Assembly (NCBI GenBank): GCA_005518205.2
Contig: RFFC02000040.1
Span: forward strand, 1 to 61,626
Origin: Hormoscilla sp. GUM202
Lineage (GTDB): Bacteria; Cyanobacteriota; Cyanobacteriia; Cyanobacteriales; Desertifilaceae
Length of the DNA: 61,626 nt
Direction: 5' to 3'
Shown here: positions 28,809 through 38,337 of the stretch, one piece after another
Position numbering within the stretch: position 1 is the first letter of the stretch
Layout of the letters: every line of letters begins with the position of its first letter
Notes under the pieces: generated by a model
What the model saw: only the letters and a program-made list of their open reading frames with translations
Told to the model about the DNA's origin: nothing
Databases searched by the model: none
Position numbers and translations under genes: made by a program

Positions 28809-29655
28809 GGCTGGGGTCGAACTGGGAGTCGCCTCCCAATCCTCCCTTTCGAAACCGGACTTGCGACTTTCATCGCAGGAGGCTACTGGGTAATAGGTCC
28901 GTGTCATGGATAGCTTATATCAGGGTTATCCCTGTTTAGCCTCTTAACCTGTTCTTTCGTCCCTAATCTGGTTGGTGAGTGGCGCTGCCGGCAAACCAAA
29001 AGTGTCACCAATTTACAAGACCGTTTTACCAGAAATCCATAACCTAGTTCCTTTTGGGAAGCTGGTCGCCGTGGCGTAATCAAGACTACTAGTTCCGGTT
29101 ATTTCCTATTATCACCGTACTACGTTAGCATATCCCGGACATTACTCCAAGCTTTAGCTTCTTAGTACATCCTTCCCTCAATAGCTTGCGCTTATCATCT
29201 AACTTGTCTACCCTCAAGACATTCCAGGCGGACAGCATATTGAAGGTTACTTTGTTCCATGGTATCATTATGATGCTTTTAGGCCCCTACTCTTCCCCGG
29301 GAGTTCTTTGAGTACGATATTAGCCATTGAACAAGACTAATACTAACTACCATTTCCCTTTTGGGCCAGCGTAAATAGCCTTATTCCGCTGGTTCGTGGT
29401 CACGAGGTTTACATAGGTTCGCTTATTCTAACCATGAGCATCTTCCCAAGCGGCGTTGCCGGCTTTAGGCTGCCAGCTTGCCTACATTTAAGTCCTTGCT
29501 TCACACCACTGTGATGTCACTCAGCAGCATTAAGGACCGGAGTCTCTCCCGTACCTGGAGGGGGGGATTTGGACCCCCATGAGTACCACAGTTGTTGGCT
29601 AATGAAACCAACCAGGATTTCACTGATTTACAGCTTATACCTGAACAAATCGCAC
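28809..29655 (-). mobile_element. ORF-less group II intron, tandem copy M2
   Basis: 847 nt, by eye essentially identical to M1 and inserted at the same point of the same flanking repeat. An 80-bp spacer separates it from M1. Rejoining its flanks (TGGGTTTGAAC and CCACGGCGGG) reproduces the empty site present at ~30786-30806. Confidence 0.88.
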
Positions 29656-29765
29656 GTTCAAACCCACGGCTAATAGCTAAAGTGGGTTAAAGCCGGTTAA
29701 AGCCAGTTAAAGCCGGTTAAAGCCCACTCTCTAGCATTGTCGATTGGCTTCATGGCCCGCCGTGG

Positions 29766-30714
29766 GGCTGGGGTCGAACTGGGAGTCGCCTCCCAATCCT
29801 CCCTTTCGAAACCGGACTTGCGACTTTCATCGCAGGAGGCTACTGGGTAATAGGTCCGTGTCATGGATAGCTTATATCAGGGTTATCCCTGTTTAGCCTC
29901 TTAACCTGTTCTTTCGTCCCTAATCTGGTTGGTGAGTGGCGCTGCCGGCAAACCAAAAGTGTCACCAATTTACAAGACCGTTTTACCAGAAATCCATAAC
30001 CTAGTTCCTTTTGGGAAGCTGGTCGCCGTGGCGTAATCAAGACTACTAGTTCCGGTTATTTCCTATTATCACCGTACTAAGTACATGGACAAAATTAATT
30101 TCACACACTCTCTCGCGCTAGTCTCCATATCCGGAGCATGTCGCCCATGGCTATGTGCAATTATTTTTGTCTAACTACTTAAGTTAGCATATCCCGGACA
30201 TTACTCCAAGCTTTAGCTTCTTAGTACATCCTTCCCTCAATAGCTTGCGCTTATCATCTAACTTGTCTACCCTCAAGACATTCCAGGCGGACAGCATATT
30301 GAAGGTTACTTTGTTCCATGGTATCATTATGATGCTTTTAGGCCCCTACTCTTCCCCGGGAGTTCTTTGAGTACGATATTAGCCATTGAACAAGACTAAT
30401 ACTAACTACCATTTCCCTTTTGGGCCAGCGTAAATAGCCTTATTCCGCTGGTTCGTGGTCACGAGGTTTACATAGGTTCGCTTATTCTAACCATGAGCAT
30501 CTTCCCAAGCGGCGTTGCCGGCTTTAGGCTGCCAGCTTGCCTACATTTAAGTCCTTGCTTCACACCACTGTGATGTCACTCAGCAGCATTAAGGACCGGA
30601 GTCTCTCCCGTACCTGGAGGGGGGGATTTGGACCCCCATGAGTACCACAGTTGTTGGCTAATGAAACCAACCAGGATTTCACTGATTTACAGCTTATACC
30701 TGAACAAATCGCAC
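29766..30714 (-). mobile_element. ORF-less group II intron, tandem copy M3, carrying a MITE
   Basis: 949 nt: the same 847-nt intron plus a 100-bp MITE and a duplicated TA. A 110-bp spacer separates it from M2, with extra AAGCCGGTTAAAGCC units. All splicing landmarks match M1 and M2. Confidence 0.88.
30080..30179. mobile_element. 100-bp IS630-derived MITE inside intron M3
   Basis: The ends AGTACATGGACAAAATTAAT and ATTATTTTTGTCTAACTACT are imperfect inverted repeats, flanked by TA on both sides (30078-30079, 30180-30181). M1 and M2 give the empty site. The termini match the ends of the IS630 element at 44009-45187, a plausible transposase source. Confidence 0.85.
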
Positions 30715-31491
30715 GTTCAAACCCACGGCTAATAGCTAAAGTGGGTTAAAACCCACTCTCTAGCATTGTCGATTGGCTTCATGGCCCGCCGTGGGTTCAA
30801 ACCCACTCAAGACCTCTGTTTTAACCAGATGCGGCTTATTGCGACAGGTGCAAGATATAAGCGAAACCGACCATTTGGGGCTCGCCGCCCGGATCCCCCC
30901 GGAACGCGCAAAAGTCATGCAAGCCCCTCGCTCGGGTTTGGCCCCAGGGTCGATGCAGTGGCCGCCGAGGTGCGTTGTTCCAAATAAGATAGTGCTGTTA
31001 CTCCAAATAAGATAGTGCTGTTACTCCAAATAAGATAGTGCTGTTACTCTCCATAACCTAGTGCTGTTGCTCCCCATAACCTAGTGCTGCTTTTGGGCCA
31101 ACCTGGGCGCGAATTACCTGATGGAGGCTATTGGCTCGCGGGGGGTGCGGCTAATTTATGAATGTAGCCGGGGGGATGGCGATAGATAGATATTAGACGA
31201 TCGCATGATTATTGATGCCGTACCGCTACCCCATACCATACTGGAATCCAGTGATTGCATACGGCCAGCAGATAGATTAGCTTCGTTAGACCAAAGATAA
31301 GTAAACTTCTGGAATTGTAACGCGAAATATTGGGTGAGTGTTGGGTGGGTGTGGTCAAAACCCGTTGGTAGGAGACGGAGTAGCCCGAACGCGAAGCCAA
31401 GCCCTAAAGGGCCCGGCTACATGAACAAAGCCCACGCGCAGGGCCCCCTCCTCGCAGCGGAAGGGGCCTGGAGTGTGCAGGGGCTATATAC
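30715..31491. other. Gene-free region with empty intron site and repeats
   Basis: It contains the uninterrupted palindromic target (CCGTGGGTTCAAACCCAC, ~30788-30806), GC-rich debris with a weak protein-like stretch (30840-30960), the 23-bp tandem array at 30978-31093, a GGGTGTGGTCAAAACCCGTT repeat (~31348), a CCCTAAAGGGCCCGGCTACA repeat (~31402) and a GCGGAAGGGGCCTGGAGTGT repeat (~31457). No gene is supported. Confidence 0.6.
30978..31093 (+). repeat. Tandem array of ~23-bp units
   Basis: Three units of TCCAAATAAGATAGTGCTGT plus TAC are followed by two diverged units with CCATAACCTAGTGCTG. The period is about 23 bp, with no unique spacers, so it is not a CRISPR. Confidence 0.75.
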
Positions 31492-33826
31492 ATGTATCTG
31501 GGCAGCGTCCGGTTCGTTACCCGGGGATCTGGCACCTGGCGATCAACTACTTTTGACCACACCCGTATTGGGTTTCGTGCCTCAACCCAACCTACAGTTG
31601 CTATTGCCATCAGCACAGTCATCGCTAGCATCACCTTGTCAACTCCAACTTACGGACAAACCAACCATTCCACATCTGCTGCGGAACTCCAACCAACATC
31701 CCCCATTTCCACAACCCCGCAGAACTCCGATTATATTCTGCCGCCCCGAGTCGCCGCCCCAGAAAAACTCCACCCCTTGACCACGACCTTACCTCTCAAC
31801 GACATCCCCATCAACCACTTCACTCAATGGCAATTTAGCACTCGGAATGCTTTCGCCCAGACCCCAGAGAACCCGATTTTTTTGAACGGCACTCTCAAGC
31901 TAGAGGGACGAGTCATAGAAAGCCTCACCCGCAATAATATCTATACCGTGGACCAAGAAGGCAGCTATTGGCAACTGCGCAGCGTTACCCACCAAACGGC
32001 GATCGCCACGACCACGGTGGAACCCCAAACTATGAACGGGCTAGAAATGCAAATGAGTTTAATTGCCCCTTGCCTTACCTCTGACTCTTCCACGGACCAG
32101 CAATGCACCTTCACTCCCGGTTTGGTCGCGGACAGAAGCAGCATCGACCCCCAACTTTTCGTTCCCACCGGCCTCGAACAAATTTCCAATGTTGGCGATG
32201 CGGTCACCCCCGAATCTCTAGCTGCCATCCGACAGCCCGGCTTCCAAGCAGGTGCCAACGGTCAAGAAATCGGGATCAATCTCTATTTTCCTAACGGTGG
32301 CACTTTTGCGGGCAACAGCCAATCGGAAGAAACGGCGATCGAGAGAAACGAAAAAACAGAATATGCCTATGCTGGAACCTTTTCTCGCATCAGGCAGATA
32401 GTTAAGGCCAACGATACCGAGGCAGTCCTGGGGCGTACCGTTCGAGGTTTTACTGTCTTTGTTGAGGGGGAAAATCCCTCCGTAAATCTGGCCATCCAAG
32501 GGGCGGCGCAGTTGTTGCCGGAAGTTGTCCCTAAAATAGAGGGCAGCCAAAATCCAGTTAACACTCGCATCAATAGTATTCTCTACCGTGCCGCTAGCAA
32601 TGCTCGCTTGCCTGCTGGTAGTTTTACTATCTATTCGGCGGGTGTGGGGCGGGCCAGAAGCTTGACTCCCGATATGACTAGCCTCAAGCAAGTACCCAGG
32701 GCTAACTATAACTCAAGTTGCGACCTCTAAAAATTTCTACGTCCCAGACAGCCATTTTTGGTAAATTTCTCCGCAAAAATGCCATTTTGGGGTAAATCAC
32801 AAGGCAATTTTGGCCAATTTGGGCTAATTTTGGTTTTGAGGTTTTATAGGTAGCAACTTAGGTTAACTATAACAGTATTTGGCTCGGTCTCTCTCCCGTA
32901 ATCGATCGCAGCTTTGGAGAGGGCCGGATTTTTTATCAAGCTACCGGTCCCCAGAGGGCGATCGCCAGCGGGGGAGAAGGAGGGGAAGAGGGAAATGTCG
33001 AGTTTGCTGCCGCCGTCAATGAGGATTTATTTTCCACGGAAAACCTAGATGATTTTTACACCCAGGTTTACTTGACATCTTTAAGCCAAGATGTCAACTT
33101 TGTCCGGGAAAGCGTTTATCTGGAAAAAGTTAGCTACTATCCTCACCTCAGCTTGACTAGCAACCGGACTGGATTAGAAGATATGTTCAGATACTATGCT
33201 GGGGCGATCGCCTCGGAAGAAGTCAAAGCCTATCTGGGTGCGGACTACACCGCCAAGGCCGCAGGAGGCTGGAATTTTCGCATCGGTGGCCTTGGCTATC
33301 TCAACCCAGACCGAGACTATTATAGCCAGCTATGGGGTAACGCTTCTAAAACTATTCGTCTGGGCAAAAAAGCTAATCTAGTTTTAGCTACTGGGTTAAA
33401 CTACGCCATCGACCGGGAAACCAAGATCGGCGACGTTACTAGAGCATTTCCCCCGCTAGCGAGGTGGCCGCGATCGCCCGTTTTAACTGGGGCCTTGCTT
33501 CTGTGGGGGTGACCAACTATTTTGGGGATATTTTACCTAACTCAATTGGCGATCGCCTGGTCATCGAGTTATCGTTCCGTCTGCTAAAAAAACTGCGGGT
33601 CTCCGGACACATCACCCCCGTCGATCGAACTACCAGTCGTTCTCCCTATGGTGCGAGTATAGCCTGGCAACTAGGGAATAGATATAATAGTCAGACCCTG
33701 TCCTTGAGTTGGCAAAGTCAAGAGTACGACTACGGGGACGATCCTTTCGGTAACAGGTTATTGATAAAGGATAATATTTTTACTGTATCATTTAGGGTAG
33801 GTGCCCGACTAGGTCCGAGTGGTTAA
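31492..33826 (+). pseudogene. Secreted cyanobacterial protein gene broken by a MITE and a frameshift
   Basis: The first part (to 32710) has a signal-peptide-like VAIAISTVIASITLSTPTYG and reads to SLKQVPRANYN. Removing the 153-bp MITE at 32711-32863 and one 8-bp target copy restores PRANYN-SIWLGLSPVIDRSF and continues through EDLFSTENLDDFYTQVYLTS. A second lesion near 33440 shifts the frame (KIGDVTR to EVAAIARFNWGLASVGV), and the end is VSFRVGARLGPSG. The last third alternates polar and aromatic residues like an outer-membrane barrel; I do not recognise the family. The N-terminus is also disturbed: a TTGGGTTTCGTGCCTCAACC repeat lies where the start should be. Confidence 0.75.
32711..32863. mobile_element. 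153-bp MITE with 8-bp target duplication
   Basis: The termini are ACTCAAGTTGCGACCTCTAA and GGTAGCAACTTAGGT. The flanking duplication is TAACTATA (32703-32710 and 32864-32871). It is a near-identical copy of 26295-26447 and interrupts a coding sequence, so it moved after that gene was functional. Confidence 0.88.
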
Positions 33827-34033
33827 GTAGTTCGTAGTTCGTAGTTCGTAGTTCGTAGTTATTTTCAGATCCTCCGATCTCCAGCTAACGAACGGGTTTC
33901 AACCTGTATGACGATATTGACAGGAATTGCAGCTTTATTTGCGCGACAAGTTAACAAGGGCTCAGAAACCGGGTTTCTCCTGAGTGCCTCATCTACCTGC
34001 CAGACATGGTGGAAGAAACCCGGTTTCTCAATC

Positions 34034-34498
34034 TTAAACTGCCGGGGCGGAAGGAGGCGATCGCATATCTGTCGGATGCACAGCCGTCACTTCAGCATAC
34101 CGAGCAAAATCCCTGTTATTAAAAGTCAGGATGTGCGTCAACCCATGCACCTGCATTGCCGCCACTAACCTGGCATCGTGGACATTGACTCCCCTGACCC
34201 CATAAGTTACCACCAACCGTTCCCATTCAGAATAAATCGCCAGGGTATCGGGTAAGAGCAAAAAAAGCCTTTTTAACCGATTCACTTCCATTGCTGCTTC
34301 ATCTGGGGTATGTCCCAACCCATTTTTATCTGCAGGCCGGGTGTAAACATTCCAAAACTCTATTAAATTTTGCGGAACGACACAAAGCTGGTGCCCTTGA
34401 CTGCGTAAAGTTGTTGTCCCATTGACAGCATCGGCGTACATGGGATGATTGGGGTCGGCACTCCGCAACAGAATATTGGTATCAATCAAAAATGGCAT
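34034..34498 (-). CDS. PIN-domain (VapC-family) ribonuclease toxin
   Basis: 154 residues. It starts MPFLIDTNILLRSAD, with the first acidic residue of the PIN site in LIDTN. Further acidic positions are in NLIEFWNVYTRP (Glu) and VNVHDARLVAAM (Asp), and the last is in LTFNNRDFARY. VapC-type toxins cleave structured RNA, often initiator tRNA. The start overlaps the stop of the upstream gene (TAATG), the normal toxin-antitoxin coupling. The C-terminal tail SPPSAPAV runs into an AGAAACCGGGTTT repeat region. Confidence 0.8.
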   Translation of the reverse strand: MPFLIDTNILLRSADPNHPMYADAVNGTTTLRSQGHQLCVVPQNLIEFWNVYTRPADKNGLGHTPDEAAMEVNRLKRLFLLLPDTLAIYSEWERLVVTYGVRGVNVHDARLVAAMQVHGLTHILTFNNRDFARYAEVTAVHPTDMRSPPSAPAV

Positions 34499-34758
34499 TA
34501 ACCCCTTTCTCCGTAAATGCTTTCGCGACTAATAGCTTCATCGGACAAATAGGGCATGTTGCGCGGGTGACTCTCCGCCCACTCCCGAAACGCACGAGCC
34601 CATTCTTCTGGAGTGGCCGTTTCATAAAAAGGGCGCTCTTGCTCTTCTGCTGAGGTAAGATCGGGCGTCGCTTTCAGTTTTTCCTCCAACAGCGATCGCT
34701 CTCCGGTCGAGAGAGATTGGACGATTTGCGCTAATGATTCAACTAATTTAACGTTCAT
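34498..34758 (-). CDS. Putative antitoxin partner of the PIN toxin
   Basis: 86 residues starting MNVKLVESLAQIVQSLSTGE, with GGAGG 7 bp upstream. The rest is charged and helical (RSLLEEKLKA, EEWARAFREWAESHPRNMPY, LSDEAISRESIYGERG). The C-terminal motif LSDEAISRESIYGERG recurs in cyanobacterial antitoxins next to PIN genes. The DNA-binding fold is not obvious from sequence. Probably autoregulates the pair. Confidence 0.7.
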   Translation of the reverse strand: MNVKLVESLAQIVQSLSTGERSLLEEKLKATPDLTSAEEQERPFYETATPEEWARAFREWAESHPRNMPYLSDEAISRESIYGERG

Positions 34759-34921
34759 AAAGCCTCCTGGGATTATCATTAGGTCATGGCTATCACCTGT
34801 CGGGAAGTTTGGCAACATCAGTATATCATAACTTCAAGCATCATTCAAAATTCATGCAGGGTGAAAGCCATTATCGACCTCGGGCAGGCGATCCAAGCCC
34901 TACGCTTCTTCCCCGGGCGGT

Positions 34922-35383
34922 TTATTGGCTCGATCGCCCCGAATCGGAACCTCTGTTATCCAGCAAAGCCCGCAGAAACAAAGCTGGAGTCAGGATCTGA
35001 GTGCCGTGGTAGTATTTTAACCACAGCAAATCCTTATCCACTGACACCAAATAATCCGCTTTAGCTTCGTAGGCTGCTGCTAAAAACTTATTATCATCTG
35101 GGTCGATGTCATCAAGGCGAGTGGCTTCATACGCACCAGGTATATGCAGGGCGATCGATCTGATATCCACCAGCAAATCTTCGATATCTGCTGGATCTAC
35201 TTTCCGCCTCGCTAGCCTGGTGAATAGTTCCTCAAGCAAAGGAGGGGCCGTTACTAAGATAAAACGTCCCTCACGCCACAACCTTAAAATTTGGCGGGGA
35301 CTGCTGTTGCTTGTTGGACGGAGGAGTGCGGCGATAAATACAGAAGTATCAATGACAACTTTAAGCATCAACATTCGTCCCAT
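34922..35383 (-). CDS. PIN-domain toxin, second module
   Basis: Up to 153 residues; the best start is within MGRMLMLKVVIDTSVFIAAL (ATG at 35383, 35374 or 35368). Active-site acids are in VVIDTS (Asp), LLEELFTRL (Glu), DDIDPDDNKFLAAA (Asp) and YLVSVDKDLL (Asp), as in the PIN_3 group of toxins. It overlaps the end of the XRE-type gene upstream by up to 23 bp, so the two are translationally coupled. Likely RNase toxin, target unknown. Confidence 0.8.
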   Translation of the reverse strand: MGRMLMLKVVIDTSVFIAALLRPTSNSSPRQILRLWREGRFILVTAPPLLEELFTRLARRKVDPADIEDLLVDIRSIALHIPGAYEATRLDDIDPDDNKFLAAAYEAKADYLVSVDKDLLWLKYYHGTQILTPALFLRALLDNRGSDSGRSSQ

Positions 35384-35774
35384 TTACAGAGGATTCCGAG
35401 TTTTCCAGCTGAGGCGCGATCCGATCGATAGTCGCTTCAAAACTTTTCCAGATTTCTTCTGGTGGACGAGGTGGCATCGCCTCAGCCCGGGCATTTGCCT
35501 TTTTAATCATCTCGCGAGCGCGGGCGAGTTCCTCTGCACTGGGAGGACTGGTATCTATTTCCGCTTTGGACCAGTCTAGTGCAAACAAATCGTTGGGGGT
35601 GCATTGGAAAAAGGCGCAGAGTTTCCCCAGAGTCGTCAAGGCGATCGCGTTGGCTTCACCGATTTCTAATTCTCTTAATTGCTGGCTGTCTATGCCCGTG
35701 GATGCGGCAATCTTTTCGTAACTGACATTCCCGCGCGAGGCTCGCAGCTGCGCGAGTTGAGTTTTGACTTTCAT
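35361..35774 (-). CDS. XRE-family HTH regulator, likely antitoxin
   Basis: 137 residues starting MKVKTQLAQLRASRGNVSYE. A Cro/C1-type helix-turn-helix spans residues ~15-65 (KIAASTGIDSQQLRELEIGE, LGKLCAFFQCTPNDLFALD). A charged C-terminal region (SAEELARAREMIKKANARAE) would be the toxin-neutralising part. Paired with the overlapping PIN gene, it probably represses its own operon. The upstream region has a short array of TTGCTAATT units (~35795-35825). Confidence 0.8.
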   Translation of the reverse strand: MKVKTQLAQLRASRGNVSYEKIAASTGIDSQQLRELEIGEANAIALTTLGKLCAFFQCTPNDLFALDWSKAEIDTSPPSAEELARAREMIKKANARAEAMPPRPPEEIWKSFEATIDRIAPQLENSESSVNGTNVDA

Positions 35775-36013
35775 CTTTGAACTAACCTATCTGTTAAATT
35801 GCTAATTGCTAATTGCTAATTGCTAATGGTTTATACCAATAGTTGTGCTGCGCAGCAGCTAGTGCCCGTAGCGCCTTATGAGCTACAAGTGCCCGATCTA
35901 AATTTTATCACCTGAAATACTAGCCCGATCTCGCAGCGGAGGGGGCCCGGAGCGTATGGTACGGGTATAGAAAAATTTGGGGCTGATATAGCACCCCACC
36001 GCGCTCTGAAACC

Positions 36014-36220
36014 TCATCCAGGTTCCAAGTCCCAGCGAGTGCCGATAGTAACTGGTGCTGCCTCCAAATTATAAATAGTCACCTCTGCCAATGTCTCGAT
36101 CCAAACGGTCGCCCCGCAATCGTGAGGCTTATTAGGTCTATAGACGACGCGACAGGGCCCGTGAATTTCCGCCTCGTGACCTTTAGCAAAATTACGAACC
36201 CCTCGCTTCACGGACATCAC
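36014..36220 (-). CDS. Small hypothetical protein
   Basis: 68 residues from GTG 36220, or 67 from the following ATG (MSVKRGVRNFAKGHEAEIHG). Composition is protein-like, with CRVVYRPNKPHDCGATVWIE and an APVTIGTRWDLEPG end. I do not recognise the family. The frame is also open upstream through a GCTCCGGGCCCCCTCCGCTG repeat, so the true start is uncertain. No partner genes are evident. Confidence 0.45.
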   Translation of the reverse strand: MMSVKRGVRNFAKGHEAEIHGPCRVVYRPNKPHDCGATVWIETLAEVTIYNLEAAPVTIGTRWDLEPG

Positions 36221-36362
36221 TGGTTTTTCCGTCGTTTCGTGCTTCTGGTTGTAACCGATGCTCTCTGGCAGCGGAGGGGGCCCGGAGCGTTGATGTGAAC
36301 TGTATTGGACGCGCAGTGCTGGCTAGGCTGCCAACCGGGTTTGGGGCCCCGTTTTCCCTTCG

Positions 36363-36530
36363 CTACTCTCGCAGCGGAGGGGGCCCGGAGCGTATGCCCT
36401 TATATAGAGGAATCACCCAAACCCGGGCGATTTTCTGGGCTCCCTGGATGCGACCTTGCTTTAATAGCAGCCTGACTCTTTGAGTGGAAATACCTAAAAG
36501 AGTCGCTGCTGCGGTGGTTCCGACAAACAT
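36363..36530 (-). CDS. Small excisionase-type HTH protein ending in repeat sequence
   Basis: 55 residues starting MFVGTTAAATLLGISTQRVR, then LLLKQGRIQGAQKIARVWVI. This is a MerR/excisionase helix-turn-helix with its DNA-recognition wing, usually found in ~60-100-residue regulators. The last residues (IRSGPPPLRE) are encoded by a CTCCGGGCCCCCTCCGCTGC palindromic repeat, which also supplies the stop, so the native C-terminus has been replaced. A related gene at 10051-10165 is interrupted by a group II intron. Confidence 0.6.
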   Translation of the reverse strand: MFVGTTAAATLLGISTQRVRLLLKQGRIQGAQKIARVWVIPLYKGIRSGPPPLRE

Positions 36531-36739
36531 AATCAAACTATTGCGCTAATAGCAACAGTTTATCATAAGAGAGGCGATCGCGGTCATCCCATTTATCCGG
36601 TGGCGAACTAAAATAAAATTAGACTGGCCCCTTGTAGCTGCACCGTTAGCCAGACGCAACCTTGACAGTTGAGTATTGTTGACGGTGATGGCCTGCCCGG
36701 TCTGGAAGTGTTCTCATGTTACCCTGATGGGAGGAGTTA

Positions 36740-36934
36740 GTGGCAATGAGTTTAATTGTATTTGGATTGCTAGTAGTTTATATCGGCGGGGCCTGGAAGT
36801 TCTGGAAAGGATATAATCGGACTCAATTTAACCGCACAATGTCAGACAAAATCCGTTTATCCCTGTTGTGGCCAGCTTTGTTGGTTGCCAATCAGTCTTA
36901 CCGCAAGAACTTTAGAAAGGCTCTCAAGGGTTGA
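36740..36934 (+). CDS. Small cyanobacterial membrane protein
   Basis: 64 residues from GTG, or 62 from ATG 36746 (MSLIVFGLLVVYIGGAWKFW). One N-terminal transmembrane helix (residues ~3-20) is followed by a basic cytoplasmic tail (KGYNRTQFNRTMSDKI, SYRKNFRKALKG). GGAGG lies just upstream. I recall near-identical short proteins across cyanobacteria; the function is unknown. Confidence 0.75.
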   Translation: MAMSLIVFGLLVVYIGGAWKFWKGYNRTQFNRTMSDKIRLSLLWPALLVANQSYRKNFRKALKG

Positions 36935-37084
36935 TTCATCTCCTTAATAGCTTGAATCTTCTCATTCTTTTAATCTTCTGTTTCCTGTTTGCTGTCGGAA
37001 GTGGTATGATAGAGTAATGGCGGAAATATACATCAAGTCAAGGTAAATTATAGATGAGGAGATTTAAGTTAGTTGTAACAGCGA

Positions 37085-37813
37085 ATGTCAAAACAAGCTA
37101 AGGGCACGAAAAATGGTGAATGGTTCGGTGGGGCTAATGAATTAGATGCCTGGCAGGGGCAGCTAACGGCAGTGGCCTATCGTTTTAACCGGCAATACCG
37201 GGGAGATGCTTTCGATCTGCCCTCAGAAGTGGAGGAGATGCCGATTTTTCAGGACTGGACTTCGGGCTCCCTGGCGGCTAAAGTGGCTTCTCCCTTCTGG
37301 GAAATGGGAAAGCCTCAAAAGGGCCAGCTCTGTCTAGATCTGGGCTGTGGGGTGAGTTTCTTGATCTATCCCTGGCACGAGTGGGGGGCTTTCTTTTACG
37401 GTCGGGAAATTAGCACGGTGGTGCGAGAGGGCCTCAATAGTCGCGGACCACAACTGAATTCTAAGTTATTTAAGGGCGTAGAGTTGGGGGCGGCCCACCA
37501 ACTTAATTATCAACCCTCTCAATTCGATCTGGCGATCGCGACTGGTTGGAGCTGCTATTACTCCTTAGAATACTGGGAGATAGTGATGTCGGAAGTGAAG
37601 CGGGTACTCAAACCCACGGGGATGTTTGTGTTCGATCTCCTAGATCCAGAAACGCCCGAGGCGGAAAATTGGGCGATCTTGGAAACTTATCTGGGGGCGG
37701 AGGTATTTTTGTCATCTCTAGGAGATTGGGAGAAAATGATTTTATCAACGGGTGCCAAAATCCTCCAACGCCGACCCGGAGAGTTATTTACCCTGTACAA
37801 GGTGAAATTTTGA
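37085..37813 (+). CDS. Class I SAM-dependent methyltransferase
   Basis: 242 residues. Motif I is LCLDLGCGVSFLIYP (residues ~85-100), a motif-II acidic turn is FYGREIST, the motif-IV equivalent is FDLAIATGWSCYYS, and the post-motif strand is VLKPTGMFVFDLLDPETP. The fold is the Rossmann-like methyltransferase; the substrate is not deducible. The N-terminus (NGEWFGGANELDAWQGQLTA) resembles cyanobacterial homologues. It stands alone between repeat-rich gaps. Confidence 0.75.
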   Translation: MSKQAKGTKNGEWFGGANELDAWQGQLTAVAYRFNRQYRGDAFDLPSEVEEMPIFQDWTSGSLAAKVASPFWEMGKPQKGQLCLDLGCGVSFLIYPWHEWGAFFYGREISTVVREGLNSRGPQLNSKLFKGVELGAAHQLNYQPSQFDLAIATGWSCYYSLEYWEIVMSEVKRVLKPTGMFVFDLLDPETPEAENWAILETYLGAEVFLSSLGDWEKMILSTGAKILQRRPGELFTLYKVKF

Positions 37814-38337
37814 GTGGTCAGTGGTCAGACGGTTAAAGCCAGAGGCTAAAACCTCAAGTCCACGCAATACTAAACTAAATTCTCCATAAGATTTTCAGTC
37901 GGTTACCAATGCGCGATCTTGCACCATTGGAGATTAGCCTCCTGGCCCGCCGTGGGTTAAAACCCACGGCTAAGAGCTGAAGTGGGTTAAAACCCACTAA
38001 AAGCATTATCAGAGTTTTACCCTCGTTTGGCCCGCCGTGGGTTAAAACCCACGGCTAAGAGCTGAAGTGGGTTAAAACCCACTAAAAGCATTATCAGAGT
38101 TTTATCCTCGTTTAAGCTGTCGCGCATTTAAATTGCATAGGCCAAAAAGCTGAGAGCCTTGTCCTCAAGGGCTTTCCCAATTTTGAATTTTGAAGAAAGA
38201 ATTTTGAATTGCTTACCCTCTTTCCTAGGCTCCGCCTGGGAACGAGTTATCGAGGCTCTGCCTCTAGTTGCAAATGGTGCAAGATATGAGTTTCAACCGA
38301 CTTTAGCTTTTAGGCGGGGTAACGGCAAAGATACAAG
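37814..38337. repeat. Repeat-rich gap with duplicated TGGGTTAAAACCCA units
   Basis: A ~90-bp unit (CCCGCCGTGGGTTAAAACCC through AAAAGCATTATCAGAGTTTT) occurs twice in tandem at about 37948-38105. It is the same palindromic repeat family into which the introns at 27882-30714 inserted. A TTCCTAGGCTCCGCCTGGGA palindrome follows at ~38222. No gene is supported. Confidence 0.75.

Noticed and set aside
30978-31093. Possible CRISPR array
   Set aside because: The units abut directly with no unique spacers, and there are no cas genes in the window.
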